Shown here: one piece after another, positions 35,578 through 49,489 of the stretch
Layout: every line of letters begins with the position of its first letter
How positions within the stretch are numbered: position 1 is the stretch's first letter
NCBI GenBank assembly: GCA_036877525.1
Contig: JAZGTH010000001.1
Location: forward strand, 6,024,001 to 6,088,000
DNA: 64,000 nt
Source of the DNA: Chromobotia macracanthus
Taxonomy: Eukaryota > Chordata > Actinopteri > Cypriniformes > Botiidae
Direction of reading: 5' to 3'
The notes under the pieces: generated by a model
What the model was told of the DNA's origin: nothing
Databases searched by the model: none
The model's input: the letters and a program-made list of their open reading frames with translations, nothing else
Made by a program: the position numbers and the translations under genes

Positions 35578-36466
35578 AAACAAATTTTGGAAAACACATT
35601 AACGGAGGATATACCCCTGCCTCGCATATTAAGCTCAGTGATGTTGCTGTTTGTTCCATGAGCTTTGGTACACTGCACATTTTTCACTTTGCATGTTTAG
35701 AAATTGCCCCCCTAAAAACTAGTAACTTTGTTATTGACCGGAGTTCTGCAGGTAGTTGGAGTCATCAGATAGTTTGGCTGTTTATTGTACAAGAATGACA
35801 CATAGGTAGTGTACTCGAGGTAGTTATCTGGAAAAATTAACAATAACAAAAAAAATATATAAACAAATATTCACATTAATAGAGTCACTAATAGTGGCGA
35901 TTGTTACACGGCATTATCACACAGAAATGTGACACTCAGACGGAATAAACTTGTGTAGACATTTTAAACACGAGCAGTGATGCTAGCGGTCTAACGCTGA
36001 CAGGCGCAATCACACTCTGAAAGATCGTAAAATTTCATCATCGTCCTATAATCAACATTAGGATTACACACATATCAATCGCCATCAACACTGTGCTAAT
36101 ATTAGGCTACAAAGAAGTTAAATTACGGGTTTACAAACTTCTTGCACATTAAACACGCCACGAGTGATAGCGTGACTGCGCTCTGACTACGCCGTTGGTG
36201 TGACGTTGTGAATAATCTACTACGACTTTGGAGGGACAAAGTATAGTATGCTGTGATGTTTTTTCTTAAAAAATACAGGAATATATCGCAGAATATAAAT
36301 AAACATGAAGTTATAGACTTTTGTTGATTTTACCAGTTCAAGTAATTACGTAAATGTTTCTCACTCCAGGTCGGTAGGTAGCAGTAACTCAACCTAAACT
36401 GGATTGCCAACCACGTTTGAATTTCACAAGAAGAACCCTGACCCGAGTGCGCATTGGAGACTCAAG
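33816..36466. other. Intergenic, leading to the uqcrc1 promoter
   Basis: Mostly AT-rich sequence without recognisable genes. It contains the microsatellite at 35498-35572. The last 350 bases are somewhat GC-richer, with TGACGTTG (36201) and no TATA box, and form the likely uqcrc1 promoter and 5' UTR. Confidence 0.4.
35498..35572. repeat. (TCTA)n then (TA)n compound microsatellite
   Basis: About seven TCTA units, then about 22 TA units with one TCTA break. Confidence 0.97.
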
Positions 36467-39400
36467 ATGGCTGCATCTCTGTGGCGAATCAGTGAGGCAG
36501 TGGTTGCTCAAGTTCGTAATGTAAGTAAATAAGCCACCAGTACATTTGAATTATTCTATGGGCTTTTTACAAATAGAGAACCTCTTATTGAATTACTTTA
36601 ATTTTAACAAGCCTGTCGTCGTGTTCGCAAAATGACCACCTTTGGCCTTGCTGAATGCTAAAGCGTTTGCCGATAGCTAAGATAGAATAACGTCTTAACG
36701 TGTATGTAAAGTCTGATGATCAGCAGTGGAGATGTGTACAGCTCTGTAAATTAGTAAACTCCCTAACCCTTGTCATTGAAGCATTGCAGTTTTGTTTCTC
36801 CTTCTTATTTGGTTACGTTAACCTGGCTGGTACCTTACTGACAAGGTCATTGAATAGCATAGTGAACTCACTGTCATATGTAGTGTATGTCCCGCTTCAT
36901 GCTCTCTGTTACTATTCATATGTCATGTTTGATCTCTTTTTGCGGCATTTTACTTTCGTCGTTTGTAATACGAATTCAGGAAGTTAGACAGAGAAGGCAA
37001 CGCAAACAACATCAGTGCGGATTTCTATGATTAATATTTTCCCGTGACAATTTCCATTTTGCATGTCTGATCCAGTCGTTCAATATTTAAAGGGAAGATT
37101 ATTTAAGTTAATTTTCTGTTGTGTGTGTTTCACTTTGACTGGTGTCAAAACTGCAGAGGTCATGTGTTAAATGGCTGGGAATATCCAGTGCGTTCAGACC
37201 CCCTTCACTTTAAGTGAAGTTAATGTTGCAGCCTAATGCAGCAATTGTTTATTTTTTCCTCATTAATCTACATGCAGTACTGTAATTAACAATATTCTCT
37301 CCTCTGATGAAACCAATATTCAACTGTTTGGCCTCAATTCTAAATAATATGTATAAGAATTATTACAATCTTGTATCTGGGTTTCCTTTCCCTAAATTAA
37401 TCAAATCTTGTGGTTGTGGATGTTATGAGAAAAGAACACTCAAATACTGGATCCAGGGAGCAAAAGAAAGAGACAGACACAGTGTTGTGTTTTATCCTAT
37501 TCTAGCTCAAGCTCATTTATTCTTTGTTAGCACCTGATATATATGAAGACAAAGCATGGGTGGAATATTCAAGACAGTGATGATCAATTCATCAAACAGT
37601 AACAAATAATAACCCTAATATGGCCATTTGCCTAGTAGGTACTCATCTTACAAGTCATACATATTAATACGTTGTCCTTGGAATATTTTGAGTCTGTGAT
37701 GACCTTCACATACATTATATCCCAAGAACTACCAAGCATGAAGACATAACAGTGGATAATTACTGCAAAACTGTAAATAACAGAGATGCATACTCAACTA
37801 ACGGCAGTAGATAATTAATGCAAGATGTGAGTGAGACAATTTTAATCTAACATGTCTAATGATAATATAATAGTATAATGATCCAAGAAGAACAACAGAC
37901 ACCCTTTGAAAGAGCAGTGAATTTAAATTCCTGAGAATATTCAGACATTGTCATTGGAATGAAATTGAATATGTTAAATTTCATTTCACTTATTTATTAT
38001 ATAGCACATTTAAAAACAATGCAAGCTGACCAAAGTCAAATATATACAAAATTCAACCAAACCATTAAATAAAATGGTATTTTGGGCAAGTGCAAAGGCA
38101 TCCATCAGGAAGCCCTTGATTCATCATAAAATAAACCTACTTAACCTCTCTGTTATTTTCATGTACGTACGTATGTATATAAACACTACTCGTGCTTTGT
38201 TAAAAACACTTGCTCATTCAATTCATTTTTTAGAACAATACTAAAGTCATAAAATATAAAATAACACAAATGTAACTTTGTAAATTATGTTGTAACCAAA
38301 GAAAATTCTGATTAAATTAAACTGCTATATTTTGGCATCTTCAGTGTAGTCACCTATTGCCTAGAATTAGCAACAATGTTTTCTTGAAATTTCATCACCC
38401 ACTTTTCTGAGCCATCATCCTGAAGTGTTTTTAGAGCAGTATTGAAGGAGTTCTCGTGTTCTGGGGTGTGACTGGCTGCTTTTTCTAGATTATTTGGTCC
38501 AAATGATCAATTTCAAAAACTCTTAAAGTTGTCTAATGACAGATATTAATATGTTGGTGCAATTATAATTTTGTCTCATAATTTCAAACATTTAAACAAA
38601 CGGCTTAAAAACGATCAGTTTCTATGGTAAACTTTTTATAGGTATGTGTTAAACAAAATGTTCATTATTTATATTCTATAAACAACTGACAACATTTCTC
38701 CTAAATTCCAAATATACATACTGTCATTTAGAGCATTTATTTGCAGAAAATCAACTCTGCAAATAATGAACAAAAATATGCAATGTTTTCATACCTCAAA
38801 TGATGCAAACAAAAGTTTATTCAATTTATAAACAACACAATACTAATGTTTTAACTTGGAGTTCAAAAATCTATTTTTGGTGGAATAACCCTGGTTTGTA
38901 ATCACAGCTTTCATGCATCTTGGGGAACAATGTCAGAGCAGAAGGGAGCACGTTTTCTTCCATAGATTTTTAAACCACTATGCACGCCTCCCCAGACATG
39001 CTCTGGCACCCTCCTGGGGAGGTGCGCCTCACACTTTGACAACCCCCGTATATGTGATATTCATTATTAAATAAACACAACAGACAATATCAAGATCAGA
39101 AAAAATGATCAAGGTCATGTACATATTCATTTTTCTCAATCAAATATGTGGAAGTGCTACTACTTACACTTTTGTGAATTGTGAAATGAATATCACTGCA
39201 TAGGCAGCAGTTACATTAAGACTTGATGTCAGCTGCTTGAGGTCAAAAATTTTGTTTTAATTCCAGCCAATGACTTTGCAATAACTTTTTGTGAAATGTC
39301 CAAAAGGCAAACAGATTAAACACTTATTGTGTTTTTTTATTAGTAGTAATATATTACAGTTATACTCTCTGCAAATATGCAGATATCTCATTTAAAACAC

Positions 39401-42400
39401 TTAAATATCTTTCAAAGATATAATTCCACAAATCTCTCAAAACTTGGGAAAATGCAACTATTAAGAAGTCGTTTTCAAAAGCTTAAAGTCTTGGCTACAA
39501 AATTGCTGTTGAACATGTCTGCCATTATTGCCCAGGAAAGAAAAGTTCATTGAAAATATACTAACCCTATATGGTGTTTTCTAGTGGTTTAACATTAATA
39601 TGTTAAAGTATAGAGAGTGGCTGATATAAAGCTGATTATGTATTTCAATTTAAAAATTGTCTGCAGTAAAATACTTAAAAATAAATAAAAAATAAAAACA
39701 GATTTCTTAATATGTTATGTGGAAATTACGTGTTACACATGAGAAAAGTGGTTTTCTCTTTGCTTTCTTGGAGAGCAGTATCTCTCTCACATTTACTGGA
39801 ACACAACTTCAGAACACAAGGGTTGATTTAATGTTGCTGTTTTGTGAGCATCCAACAGAAATCACCAGACCACTCCACTTCCAGTTATAGTGTAGAACCA
39901 CACAAATTAACAATCACACAACATTGGTAAAGGCACATAAAGTGCTTAAAACGCACTCCAAGATCACGATTTGTAAATCTAATATTGGTCAACCTCTGGT
40001 GATAAATGTTTGTGACTTTGACTTAATTGCACTGACCTGTGATTTTTGGCTTGCTTTCCTTAACTAATTAATTGATACATAACATTACCAGCATATTTAT
40101 GTCTGCTTTCTTTATTTTAGCCTTTTCTCCTGTCTTTAAGACGAGGGCAGGCCTCTGTGACTTATGCTCAGAGCCTGCTGGGATCTCCAGAAACTCGGCT
40201 AACCACCCTAGGCAATGGTTTAAGGATTGCCTCTGAACAGACCAACCAGGCCACATGCACTGTGAATATCTGTTTATTGACTACATTTTAAAATGTTTTT
40301 TTTAATTTTGTATGCAGAATGTGTTTTTAAATATGTGGTTTTTAATTTTAAGATTTTAGACCTGCATTACATGGAAATTGAAATGATTATTGCACCAGTA
40401 TTGCATTATAATTTTTATATTAGCAAATAACTGTATATTCACTCGAGGAAACCTTTTTTGCTTCCCATTTTTCTGCATTTTGCAGGTTGGCCTTTGGATA
40501 AACTGTGGGAGTCGTTGTGAGACTGAGAAGAATAATGGTGCTGGATTTTTCTTGGAACACATGGCTTTCAAGGTATGTAGTATACTATTTCTTGAGGTCT
40601 CAAGTTTTTTCCACTGTAAATTTTCCTGAAACCTGTAAGGTACTTTGTTCACATTCAAACCTGAAGCTGAGATGAACACTGTTCAAAATCTTGGCCATTA
40701 TGACCACATTGTATAAAATGTTAAATTTGTGTTTATACACTAGAAAAAAGGTGATTAACAGAATTTCTAGTTGTTTGTGTAAAAAGAAAAATGTAATTGT
40801 TCTTTTTCCCACTTGTTCCAAATGTTTCACATCTAGGGTACAAAGCACCACCCACAATCTGCTCTTGAACAGGCAGTGGAGTCGATGGGAGCTCACTTGA
40901 GTGCGTACACCTCTCGTGAGCGTACTGCTTACTACATGAAGACCCTTGCTAAGGATTTGCCCAAAGGTTAGAGATCAAACAGCTAAATTATTAAAATGTC
41001 TTTTTCTAACAAACTCTTGTAAGTAGGGCTGTCGTGATGAAGACATTTCCCTTGCGGTAATTATGGGTGGCTTAATAGCACGGTATGCATTTTTTTGTTT
41101 TTTTAGAATATGCGTGCTGATCCTGTGGATGTGGAAGTGATGTTGTCCAGGTGCTTAGCAGATTTGACAAACTTAGCTAAGGTTTTTGTTTGTGACCAGG
41201 TCTGAACTTGCACACTTGGTCAAACTTGGATATGCTTCTTATAATAGCATACATTTATCTAGTGTGAGCGATCATGTAAAGTGGCTTACGTTAAGCTAAT
41301 ACCCACATTTCAAATAGGTAATGTTTGAAGTTGATGCATTATAGGTGATCACCTGTAGAATTTTCGGGTCATCTGTTACGTTCTTGAAATGATCAATGAT
41401 TGATTTGCTTTTCTGCCTGTCATAGCCTGCACAAACATCTGTCCATCACAGATTGCGTGACTTTGCAGTCTTTCACTTTTTATGAGACAAATAGACTAAT
41501 TAAAAGTTGTTCTCTTTGTCTCTCTTTGACTAACATTTAGTCAACTGATGGGGAAGACCTACACTGTTTTTTTTACAGTTTCTGTGGTTGCTTTCCCTCC
41601 TTTGCTGTTGGTTTGTCAATAGCGTGGTTTTGCGATTTTTGCAGTTACCATGACAGCCCCCTCACCACAAGGTGAAGACTTCCTTCACTAGAATCGCTAT
41701 ATAAAGCATTGCATAGCGTTTTAATATCTGTAGTTTTTTGCTGTAGTTAATGCAACTATGTGAAAACTCAATGTTCTGATATTTAATCAGAGGTTAATGG
41801 CTAGCAAAACTGACTCCCTCAGCAGTAGACAGAATATCTCTCAAAACTTTATGAACTGCTGTGGGGATAATTTGGTAAAGTGAATTGGTAAATCACTTTA
41901 GGTGCTTCCCAGCACATGCATTCAGAGTTATGTGAACCTGGGTAAAGAGACGAAATAGTTAAAAATGTTTTTTGTTTTGAGTTTGAAGTGCTTCAGGTAG
42001 AAAAGTGCAACACACTCTTACTTGCATTCTAACTAGGATAATGTTTGTATTCTCTCTAGCGGTGGAGCTGTTGTCAGAGGTGGTGCAGAATTCATCTTTG
42101 AGTGAGGCTGAAATGGAGCCTCAGAGGGGTGTGGTGCTTAGAGAGCTGGAGGAAGTGGAAAGTAACTTACAGGATGTTTGCCTGGATCTGCTCCATGCTA
42201 CAGCATTTCAGGGTACTCCCCTGGGCCATAGTGTTCTTGGTCCCTCTGAAAATGCCAGGTAAGTACATAGCCTGTGAGGCTTGGTGCTAAATAATATTGA
42301 TTTGTCCATATTTTATTAATTTCAATAGGTTTATCATAAATAGTGTAGAAGTATCTGAAACCTGCAGTCTTTCTAAACGACTACTTGCGTGTTTTTAAGA

Positions 42401-45400
42401 AATATTGCAACAGTCATTACCCATTGTTCTGGTGAATCCAAATTTGATTGATTTTAGGTTTTAGTGTATACAAATTTACTCGGTATGTGACATTAAAGCT
42501 CTTTTACAGCTAGATCTCATTAGCAGGAGCAGCCTGCTACGTAAAATTTAAACTTGGATAATTTCATGTGGTCCTTATTCTTCATGTTAAATCACCTTTT
42601 CTTCTGCTTTGTTCAAATATTATTTTCTGTTTGTTTTAGAGGTAGGGTTTTGACATGGTGTGCATTTTCTCTTTTGGTCCAAAACTGAAAACTGCATTTT
42701 TGGACTACAATTTTCGAAGCACAACCCCCTTATGCTTTATTATAACAAAGTAGAAATAATGAATTCTACTTTGATTTGGGCATACATCCGGTATATTGTA
42801 TTACGTCATGCAACAAAGCCTGCTACTAAAGACACTGTTTTACTGGTGTTCTTTTTGGTCTTTTTTGCTGTCTGCAATCTGAAGAACTCTGACTCGTCAG
42901 GATTTGGTGGAATACATCAACAGTCATTATAAAGCCCCTCACATGGTGTTGGCTGCTGCTGGAGGTACTGCACTTATATTTGAACAATTGTAACGTGGCA
43001 TGACAATAAAACTTGTCATGCAGATGTGTTTTAGAAGTCAACCAATTTCCAGTTTAGACAATCACTGCATATAACACCCTTTGTTATTCAATGTTAATTG
43101 CTGTGATTGAAGGTCACAGGATTCAGAAACTTGCAAGCTGGTTTTTCCCATTCTTAGTGATCCAATATCGGTTGACCTCTAATTTTAATAGATGAGCCAC
43201 ACAAAGAATCACTGAATGTTTAACCACTGTCTTTGTTTCTGCTGTAGGAGTGAATCATGATGAACTTGTAGCTCTTGCTAAGCAACATTTCAGTGATGTT
43301 TCTTTTGAGTATGAGGGGGATGCTGTGCCTGTTCTGTCGCCATGCCGTTTCACTGGGAGTGAGGTCTGAGTTGTTTCTGTGTGTGTGAGGGTTTTGTTGT
43401 ATTATGCTGATTAATTAACCTGTTGTTTGTCTGAATCTGTCTTGCTTTCAGATTCGTATGCGTGATGATGCAATGCCTCTAGCTCATGTTGCCATTGCTG
43501 TAGAGGGAGCCGGAGTTGCAAGTCCTGATATTGTGCCACTCATGGTTGCTAATTCTATCATCGGTAGCTATGATGTCACATTCGGAGGTGGCAAGGTTAG
43601 CTTAAAATTATGGTGAATCTGCCCATATCCTGAACATTGTATATGTTAGACATGGGAAACTTTATGTACCTTATGGTTCAATTGAATTTAAAAATAAATA
43701 TTAACAATTCAGTGTGATTGTAAAATTTTGTGGATCAACCTTGAATTACTGATGTGTTGTTCCAGCAGTCCTGGTATAAAGATTGTAGTTTATTAGTAAA
43801 TGTTTCAAATAAAATGGTCACAATATGATCATAACAACATGATGCATTAAATAATCCTATTGTGTATTTGCAGCACTTAAGCAGTCGTCTGGCACGTCTG
43901 GCTGCAGAGTTGAACCTTTGTCACAGTTTTCAGGCTTTCCTGTCATCATACAGTGACACTGGGCTGCTGGGCATTTATTTTGTTGCAGACAAACATAAAA
44001 TAGAGGACATGATGCACTGGGCTCAAAATGCCTGGTAAGTCACTGCCTTATTTTCAGCTATTGGTTTAGTTGGGTGGAAAGGCTTGGTTGGTTTAATATT
44101 ATACATGGCATTTATCACGTTTATGATGTTATTCATAAACATATTATTGTAGTATTGTTGATTAGTATTACTAGTATATGTCTTACGGGAAAACGATTCT
44201 TAACACCATGTAATACCATGTGTTGTATGTCATAATTTTCCTTTTTCTGTGTTATTACCTATTTTTTGTATGTACAGCTGCTTGGCAACAATGTGAAACA
44301 TTGTGAAAGCGCTATATAAATTGAATTGAATTGCTTTATATGATGGCTATATGCTAATATATGCTTGTTGTCGTCATCCATTATGAGGCTTTGAATACAT
44401 ATAGAAGTATTACGATGTTCTTTCTGTATCACAGGATGAATTTGTGCACCACAGTGACTGAGAGTGATGTAGCTCGAGCCAAGAATGCTTTGAAGACTAG
44501 CTTAGTGGGACAACTAAATGGTGAGAAAATGAGCATACTTTTCACTCGTGCACAGGTGTACCTTCTCTTTCTTTGTAGCAAAACTTCAAGAAAAGTCATA
44601 GTTCTCGTAAAGGAATATTTCCACTTATTATGAATGTAGTGTCTGTGTACCTGCAGCATGCTTTCTGCAGACAATATTTTTCAGTGTTTTAATGTAAACA
44701 GCATAGTGTGTTTAATAAACATAAATAAACATGTATGATGAACCATAGATATCATGCAGCTGCCTGAAATGTATCATTTTAGGTTGGTGCTCATTCATTT
44801 TTTCAGCCAGGGAAAGATCAGTGATATAAACCAACTTGACACTACCTGTTACATTTACCTCAGGAAGAAGAGAATATCACAATACTGTTGTTATTTGAAT
44901 TATATATTTTAGTTTGTTTTTCTGTACATATTTCTTTCAGTAACAGTTGTTTGAGACAGACAAGTTTAAATTATGTCTATGATTGGGGTAGAAATATTGA
45001 TATAATTTGGAAAAAATACTCTGCGTATGTTTTAGGGGAAAGGTGCATAGAAATATATTGCAGGCCACATTTTATCCCTAAGGCCTGTTTCACACTGCAT
45101 GTGTATCCAGTATGTATACAGTAAAAAATAGATTTATAACGAGAAGAAATGAGAGAATCCTTGTGAAATAGAATTTGGTACAATAATTGTTTTACCTCAG
45201 TTATTTTGTTTGTTATCATTGGAGGCCATAATTGAAATTGAAAATTGATTACGATTAATTGCACAGCCCTATTTTATTCACACATCATGTATTCTACCGT
45301 ACTTGCATTGTTGTTGCTTTTATTTAAAACTGTATCATACAAAAAGGGGATTGTGCAGCTGCTATTATCCATCTGAAAAGGTGTAGCATGACATTGATCA

Positions 45401-46584
45401 TGTACTGGTTGTACATCTTCACAATGTGCAGATTCGTAGGTCAGAATTTACCAAACATAAAACTTTAGAACACTTTGAAATGCAATATTTTCTGCATGAC
45501 CTTTCATTTCCAGTCTGCTGCATTCCTATGCGCATAAATGGAAGTCAATCTAGTGAAAATGTTTTTTAATTTGACAGAAGAGGGCACTATTTTACCAAAA
45601 ACAATTAGTAGGTTAAGACATTTATTGTTTTAATAACATTTCTCTTTGTCCTCAGGAACTACACCTGTCTGTGATGACATTGGCAGGCAGATCCTCAACT
45701 ATGGTCGTCGTATCCCGTTAGCTGAGTGGGATGCCAGAATTGAGGTAAATTGCATATGTTAGCTAAAGTCTGTAGAACAGAATGACTGCACTTTGCTGTT
45801 AATTTGAGGGAAACTCACAATTGCGTACTTGTAGTTTAGAAGTGCATGATTATCGGTAACCCTTTTACTCATCTAAGGGTTTTCCTTTTTACTTAAGTGT
45901 AAAGACCCACAGTTATAATTGGTTAACAGGTAAAAATGATTAAAAAAAATAAAATGGTAAAATAATACCAATAGAGCAGAAAGAAAATATTATGTTATGT
46001 CATGAGCCCTTGAATGTTACTTTTACCAGGCTGTGACACCCAAAATTGTCCGTGATGTCTGCTCCAAATACATCTATGACAAATGCCCAGCTGTGTCTGC
46101 TGTTGGTAAGTCAGACCCTGTCATGGTTTAAGTGTTGCTTTTTGTTAAAGTAAATTATTAATATAAATATGTTGTGCATATCATGTCTACTTGCAAAGAC
46201 AGCATTTTGTCAGTTGTGGTCTTTTGAGTAATGCTTTAAGTTGTGGTTTCTTTTTTTGTTTGTTTGTGTTTTCCAAAAAAGTGCATCACTAAGCAAACTG
46301 TTTTGATTTATCAATTAAACAATCTGAAATGAAAATTTTTATATGCACCTCTGATTTTCTTTCTTCAATGGAACACAGAAAAGAGAAAAAAATGTCATGT
46401 TAACAGTGATGTGTTTGATTTTGGGATAAACTGTCCTTTGTAAGTGCTGTTGTTCATGTGTCTGCCTTTGTAGGCATTGTGTAACAAGGAAAGTAACCCT
46501 ACTATTTTTATCCATGCAGGCCCAATAGAGCAGCTTCCTGACTACAACAGAATGAGAAGTGCTATGTACTGGCTCCGATTCTAA
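36467..46584 (+). CDS. uqcrc1: uqcrc1, cytochrome bc1 complex core protein 1, complete
   Basis: Matrix-side core subunit of mitochondrial complex III, of the M16 peptidase fold. Coding exons: 36467-36520, 40121-40261, 40486-40572, 40837-40966, 42060-42258, 42885-42964, 43248-43363, 43452-43595, 43874-44034, 44435-44520, 45656-45744, 46030-46105, 46520-46584. All borders are GT/AG and the total is 475 codons plus TAA (human 480). The N-terminus is a short Arg-containing presequence ([18 protein letters not shown]). The vestigial metal site reads FFLEH at about residues 86-90, where true processing peptidases have HxxEH, so a non-catalytic core subunit is expected. Strong family matches include [37 protein letters not shown] and the C-terminus [20 protein letters not shown]. 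The ATG lies in CAAGATGG. Intron 1 is 3.6 kb; several introns hold MITEs. Confidence 0.97.
36521..40120. other. uqcrc1 intron 1: contents
   Basis: AT-rich intron. It holds a short Tc1 transposase scrap at 37300-37355 ([14 protein letters not shown], the block after the first catalytic Asp), a probable repeat at 38340-39060, and a GC-rich hairpin, CCTCCCCAG (38987-38995) with CTGGGGAGG (39014-39022). No host exon recognised. Confidence 0.5.
37295..37360 (+). mobile_element. Tc1 transposase scrap
   Basis: Reads [14 protein letters not shown] on the plus strand, a conserved Tc1-family block around the first catalytic acid. No flanking termini were found. Confidence 0.55.
41027..41665. mobile_element. 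hAT-like MITE in uqcrc1 intron 4
   Basis: Left end GGGCTGTCGTGATGAAG and right end TTACCATGACAGCCCC form short inverted termini (GGGCTGTC / GACAGCCC). The interior has no coding capacity. Termini of this kind mark a common hAT-derived fish repeat. Confidence 0.6.
43032..43182. mobile_element. Short hAT-like MITE in uqcrc1 intron 6
   Basis: Left end TTAGAAGTCAACCAATTT and right end ATATCGGTTGACCTCTAA are inverted copies of TTAGARGTCAACCRAT. Length is about 150 bp. Confidence 0.65.
44265..44335 (+). repeat. LINE-type 3' tail with (ATTGA)n
   Basis: The sequence GAAAGCGCTATATAAATTG followed by AATTGAATTG is the usual end of a common fish retroposon (AAGCGCTATATAAAT then ATTGA repeats). Only the tail is recognisable; it lies in uqcrc1 intron 9. 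Confidence 0.5.
45060..45280. repeat. Possible DNA-transposon end in uqcrc1 intron 10
   Basis: The stretch AAAATTGATTACGATTAATT followed by GCACAGCCCTA resembles the right end of GGGCTGTGC-type hAT repeats. The partner end was not found, so this is a weak call. Confidence 0.3.
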
Positions 46585-46821
46585 TGTTCCCTTGACTGTC
46601 AGCTCACAGGGCTGTGCACTCTTTCCAGATCCTGTCATCACATCATATTTAAGCCCTCACTCAAGTTGGAGTTATTTGCTCTTGTTATCCTTGATTTTTC
46701 TGTCCATCAGAGAAAGAAAAATTAATTTGGTACATGTAAATCTAGAATTTAAGACAGAGCAGAGGAATTTATTGAATTGGTGTTTTGTCCTTTTTGTATA
46801 TAGCTCTCATAACAAATGCAC

Positions 46822-46827
46822 ATTAAA
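46822..46827 (+). terminator. uqcrc1 polyadenylation signal ATTAAA
   Basis: ATTAAA variant 238 bases after the stop codon, followed by a T/GT-rich stretch (TTTTAGTCTGGCTTTATTTT). Confidence 0.6.
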
Positions 46828-47002
46828 CATCTGTCATCAATTTTAGTCTGGCTTTATTTTATTATTGATGTTCTGAGACCACAACACAGTTTTAGAAATG
46901 AAAGAAATTCAGAAATTGTGCTAATTGCTTCAGTATTTTGTGAATGAGTGTCTGGTTAGGTCCACCAATGTGGAGAGCTACTAGTGCTGGTGCATTCTTG
47001 TT

Positions 47003-47110
47003 AAAGGATATGTCCACCCCCAAATAAAATTTCCTGATAATTTACTCACCCCCATGTCATCCAAGATGTTTGTTTTTCTTCACTCAAAAAGAAATCAAGA
47101 ATTTTGACAA
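47003..47110. repeat. MITE end similar to the 61.5-kb hairpin element
   Basis: TTAAAGGATATGTCCACCCC then AATTTACTCACCCCCATGTC and ATCCAAGATGTTTG follow the plan of the TTAAAGGAATAGTTCAC family. A right terminus was not found. Confidence 0.5.
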
Positions 47111-49480
47111 TCCAAAATAATGTTTTAATGCTGCTTCAAATGGCTGATCTTGACCATTTGTAAGGGTCTTGTCTAGCCAATAAATAAGGGTCTTGTCTAG
47201 TGAAACATTCAGTCATTATTTGGGGAAAAATAATCTTCAGCTTTGGTCTTGGATGCACGCCTCCGAACACCTTGTCATGTTGGAAAGGTCATGCTGGATG
47301 TAGGTGGAAGAACTGCTCCATTTGATTTTATTCATGAGACAGGGTTGATAAAGAGAATTTAAATTCTGTTTCACATTCGAGAGCTGAAGGCGGTAATGCC
47401 CCTATTACTCTGGTGGCAAGCCGATGTTACCATAAAGAGAAACTGCTCCTTTGTTTGCAAGCATGGATAAGGAAAGATGTTCAAAAGTTGATATGTAATG
47501 CCGAATGCTAAACACGTATTTGTCAGTTTATTGCTTAAAATGGTAGGTTCGTGCTCGTTTTCTGGATTTCTAAATCTTGCAGTCTGCCTATGTCCAGTGT
47601 GACCAATGTTCTTACATAATGTTTGAGTTCAAGAATGCGTTGCAGAGCCAGACCAAGGCAAACATTTGCAGTTAAAAAGTACATAATTTAAAATGTTTTC
47701 TTCAACAATGACTGTTTTGCTAGACAAGACCCTTTTTCTTTGGTTAGGGTCGAGAGGAGCCATTTTATTTCAAAATGATGAACCCTGTTGAATTGCATTA
47801 GAAAAAATCCTGGAATACTTTAAGATGTGCAGCTGAGTGGAAAAAGTGTAGTTAAACCACACCTCAAAGGTAGCTGCTAAAGGCTGAAACAGTACACAGA
47901 AATGATGGTTCTGTACGTCATTTTTCACAGTTTGATTTACTTATTGCTTAAAATTATTTTTTAAATGAATGGACCTTATCAAACTATTGTCAAAACGAGT
48001 GCAAATACAATGAATGATGTGTGATTTATGAAGGATTGGTACGCTGACAATCCCATCTTACAAATAATCAGACATTGATAAATCAGGCAGCTATAAACAA
48101 TCGTAATTTAAATACCATGCCCCTATAAATTAACAGTTTAGAAGTTTTTCACCTAGAGTTTATAACAGAGAAAGATCTAAGCATCTATGAAGATGAAAAC
48201 TTTTACCATGGAAGTTCAAATGAACCATTTTATGTGTTGTTTTTACAATTTATTTCAAATACAAAAGAAAAACATGCATTAAAAATTTGTAAAACGCATA
48301 AAAACAAATGCAAACATTCACATTTCAAAGGGCAATACAAAGAAATGAGAACAGTGAAAACAGCAATATTATATGATCATAAGTGAATAATATATTAAAT
48401 AATGCTCAGGCAGTTGAAAAATCTTTGAATCCTTTAGAATCCTTTGAAAATCTCTAATCTTTCAATCTTTTGTGTTTTCATGTTTATAAGAGTTTCAAAA
48501 GTACATTGCAAAACCAGTATTACAAAAAGTGATATAAAAGGATTATAGATTATAGTTATACCATATATATGTATATATGTATATATGTTCTTAAACCAAA
48601 ACACCTGTTATGCCTATATAAGTATTTAATATAAGAAAAAACTATTAATAATACATCAAAATATATTGTATTTTACAGTGGTATTAATTATAATGACCTT
48701 TAGTAAAATTCTTAGATTCTATTGTATTTTTTAACCTGACCATAGTAAATGTTACGATATATTACATTATTTCAGTTTATTAAATGACTATAGTTAATAT
48801 CACAGAATACTGTAGTATAAATTCAAAAAAGTAGTTAGTAATTACTATGATATTCTACAGTTCAAGTGAGCTATTTTCATTATGCTATTTGTGGGCACAT
48901 ACAAACGAAATGTTGTGCCTCACAGGACAATGGCATTTCACATCACACCAAATGAAAACACAAGCCATCTTTATACATTATTCCTTTCAAGTACTGTATT
49001 AAACAGGTAAAACACAGACCTTCACAAGAACTCCAAATTGTTATTCTTATGGTACTCATATGAATATAATTGCAATATGCATTTTAAACTTACAGTACAA
49101 AACTACAGAGAATTTTTATATAAAATACATTTTTTTACAGGGCTGCATCATAATAAATGGCTACTGCCAAGACAGTAGCTTAAGCAGATCTAGGCATAAG
49201 CAAATTTGTCTATTTGTCTATAGCTATTAACATGCCAAACTTTATCCAGAGAGTTGTCATAACTAAATTGTAATAAATTAAACATTGGTAGTACAGATTT
49301 CTTTTTTATTGTTTATGACTAAAATGTTTTTTAAAAATCTGTCATTATTTATTCATGCTTGTGTTGTTCTGAATCTGTTTGTCCTACATTTAACAAAAGT
49401 CCTGCTCACACAATGTCAATAACCCAAAAGTTGGTCATAAATGAAATAAAAAATGTTTTATTTTAAAAAATAAACTAAAA
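47111..49480. other. Region between uqcrc1 and cacng1, no gene recognised
   Basis: AT-rich sequence. The phrase AAGGGTCTTGTCTAG occurs twice at 47162-47200 and as an inverted copy (CTAGACAAGACCCTT) at 47722-47736. No coding signal. Confidence 0.45.
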
Positions 49481-49489
49481 TAATAGATT

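Noticed and set aside
38340..39060. Full Tc1 or mariner element in uqcrc1 intron 1
   Set aside because: The stretch resembles a known style of fish repeat and has a GC-rich hairpin, but I could not find paired termini or a transposase motif strong enough to call the family.
44977..45264. 95-codon minus-strand open frame
   Set aside because: AT-rich intron sequence with no domain and no splice or conservation evidence; likely random.
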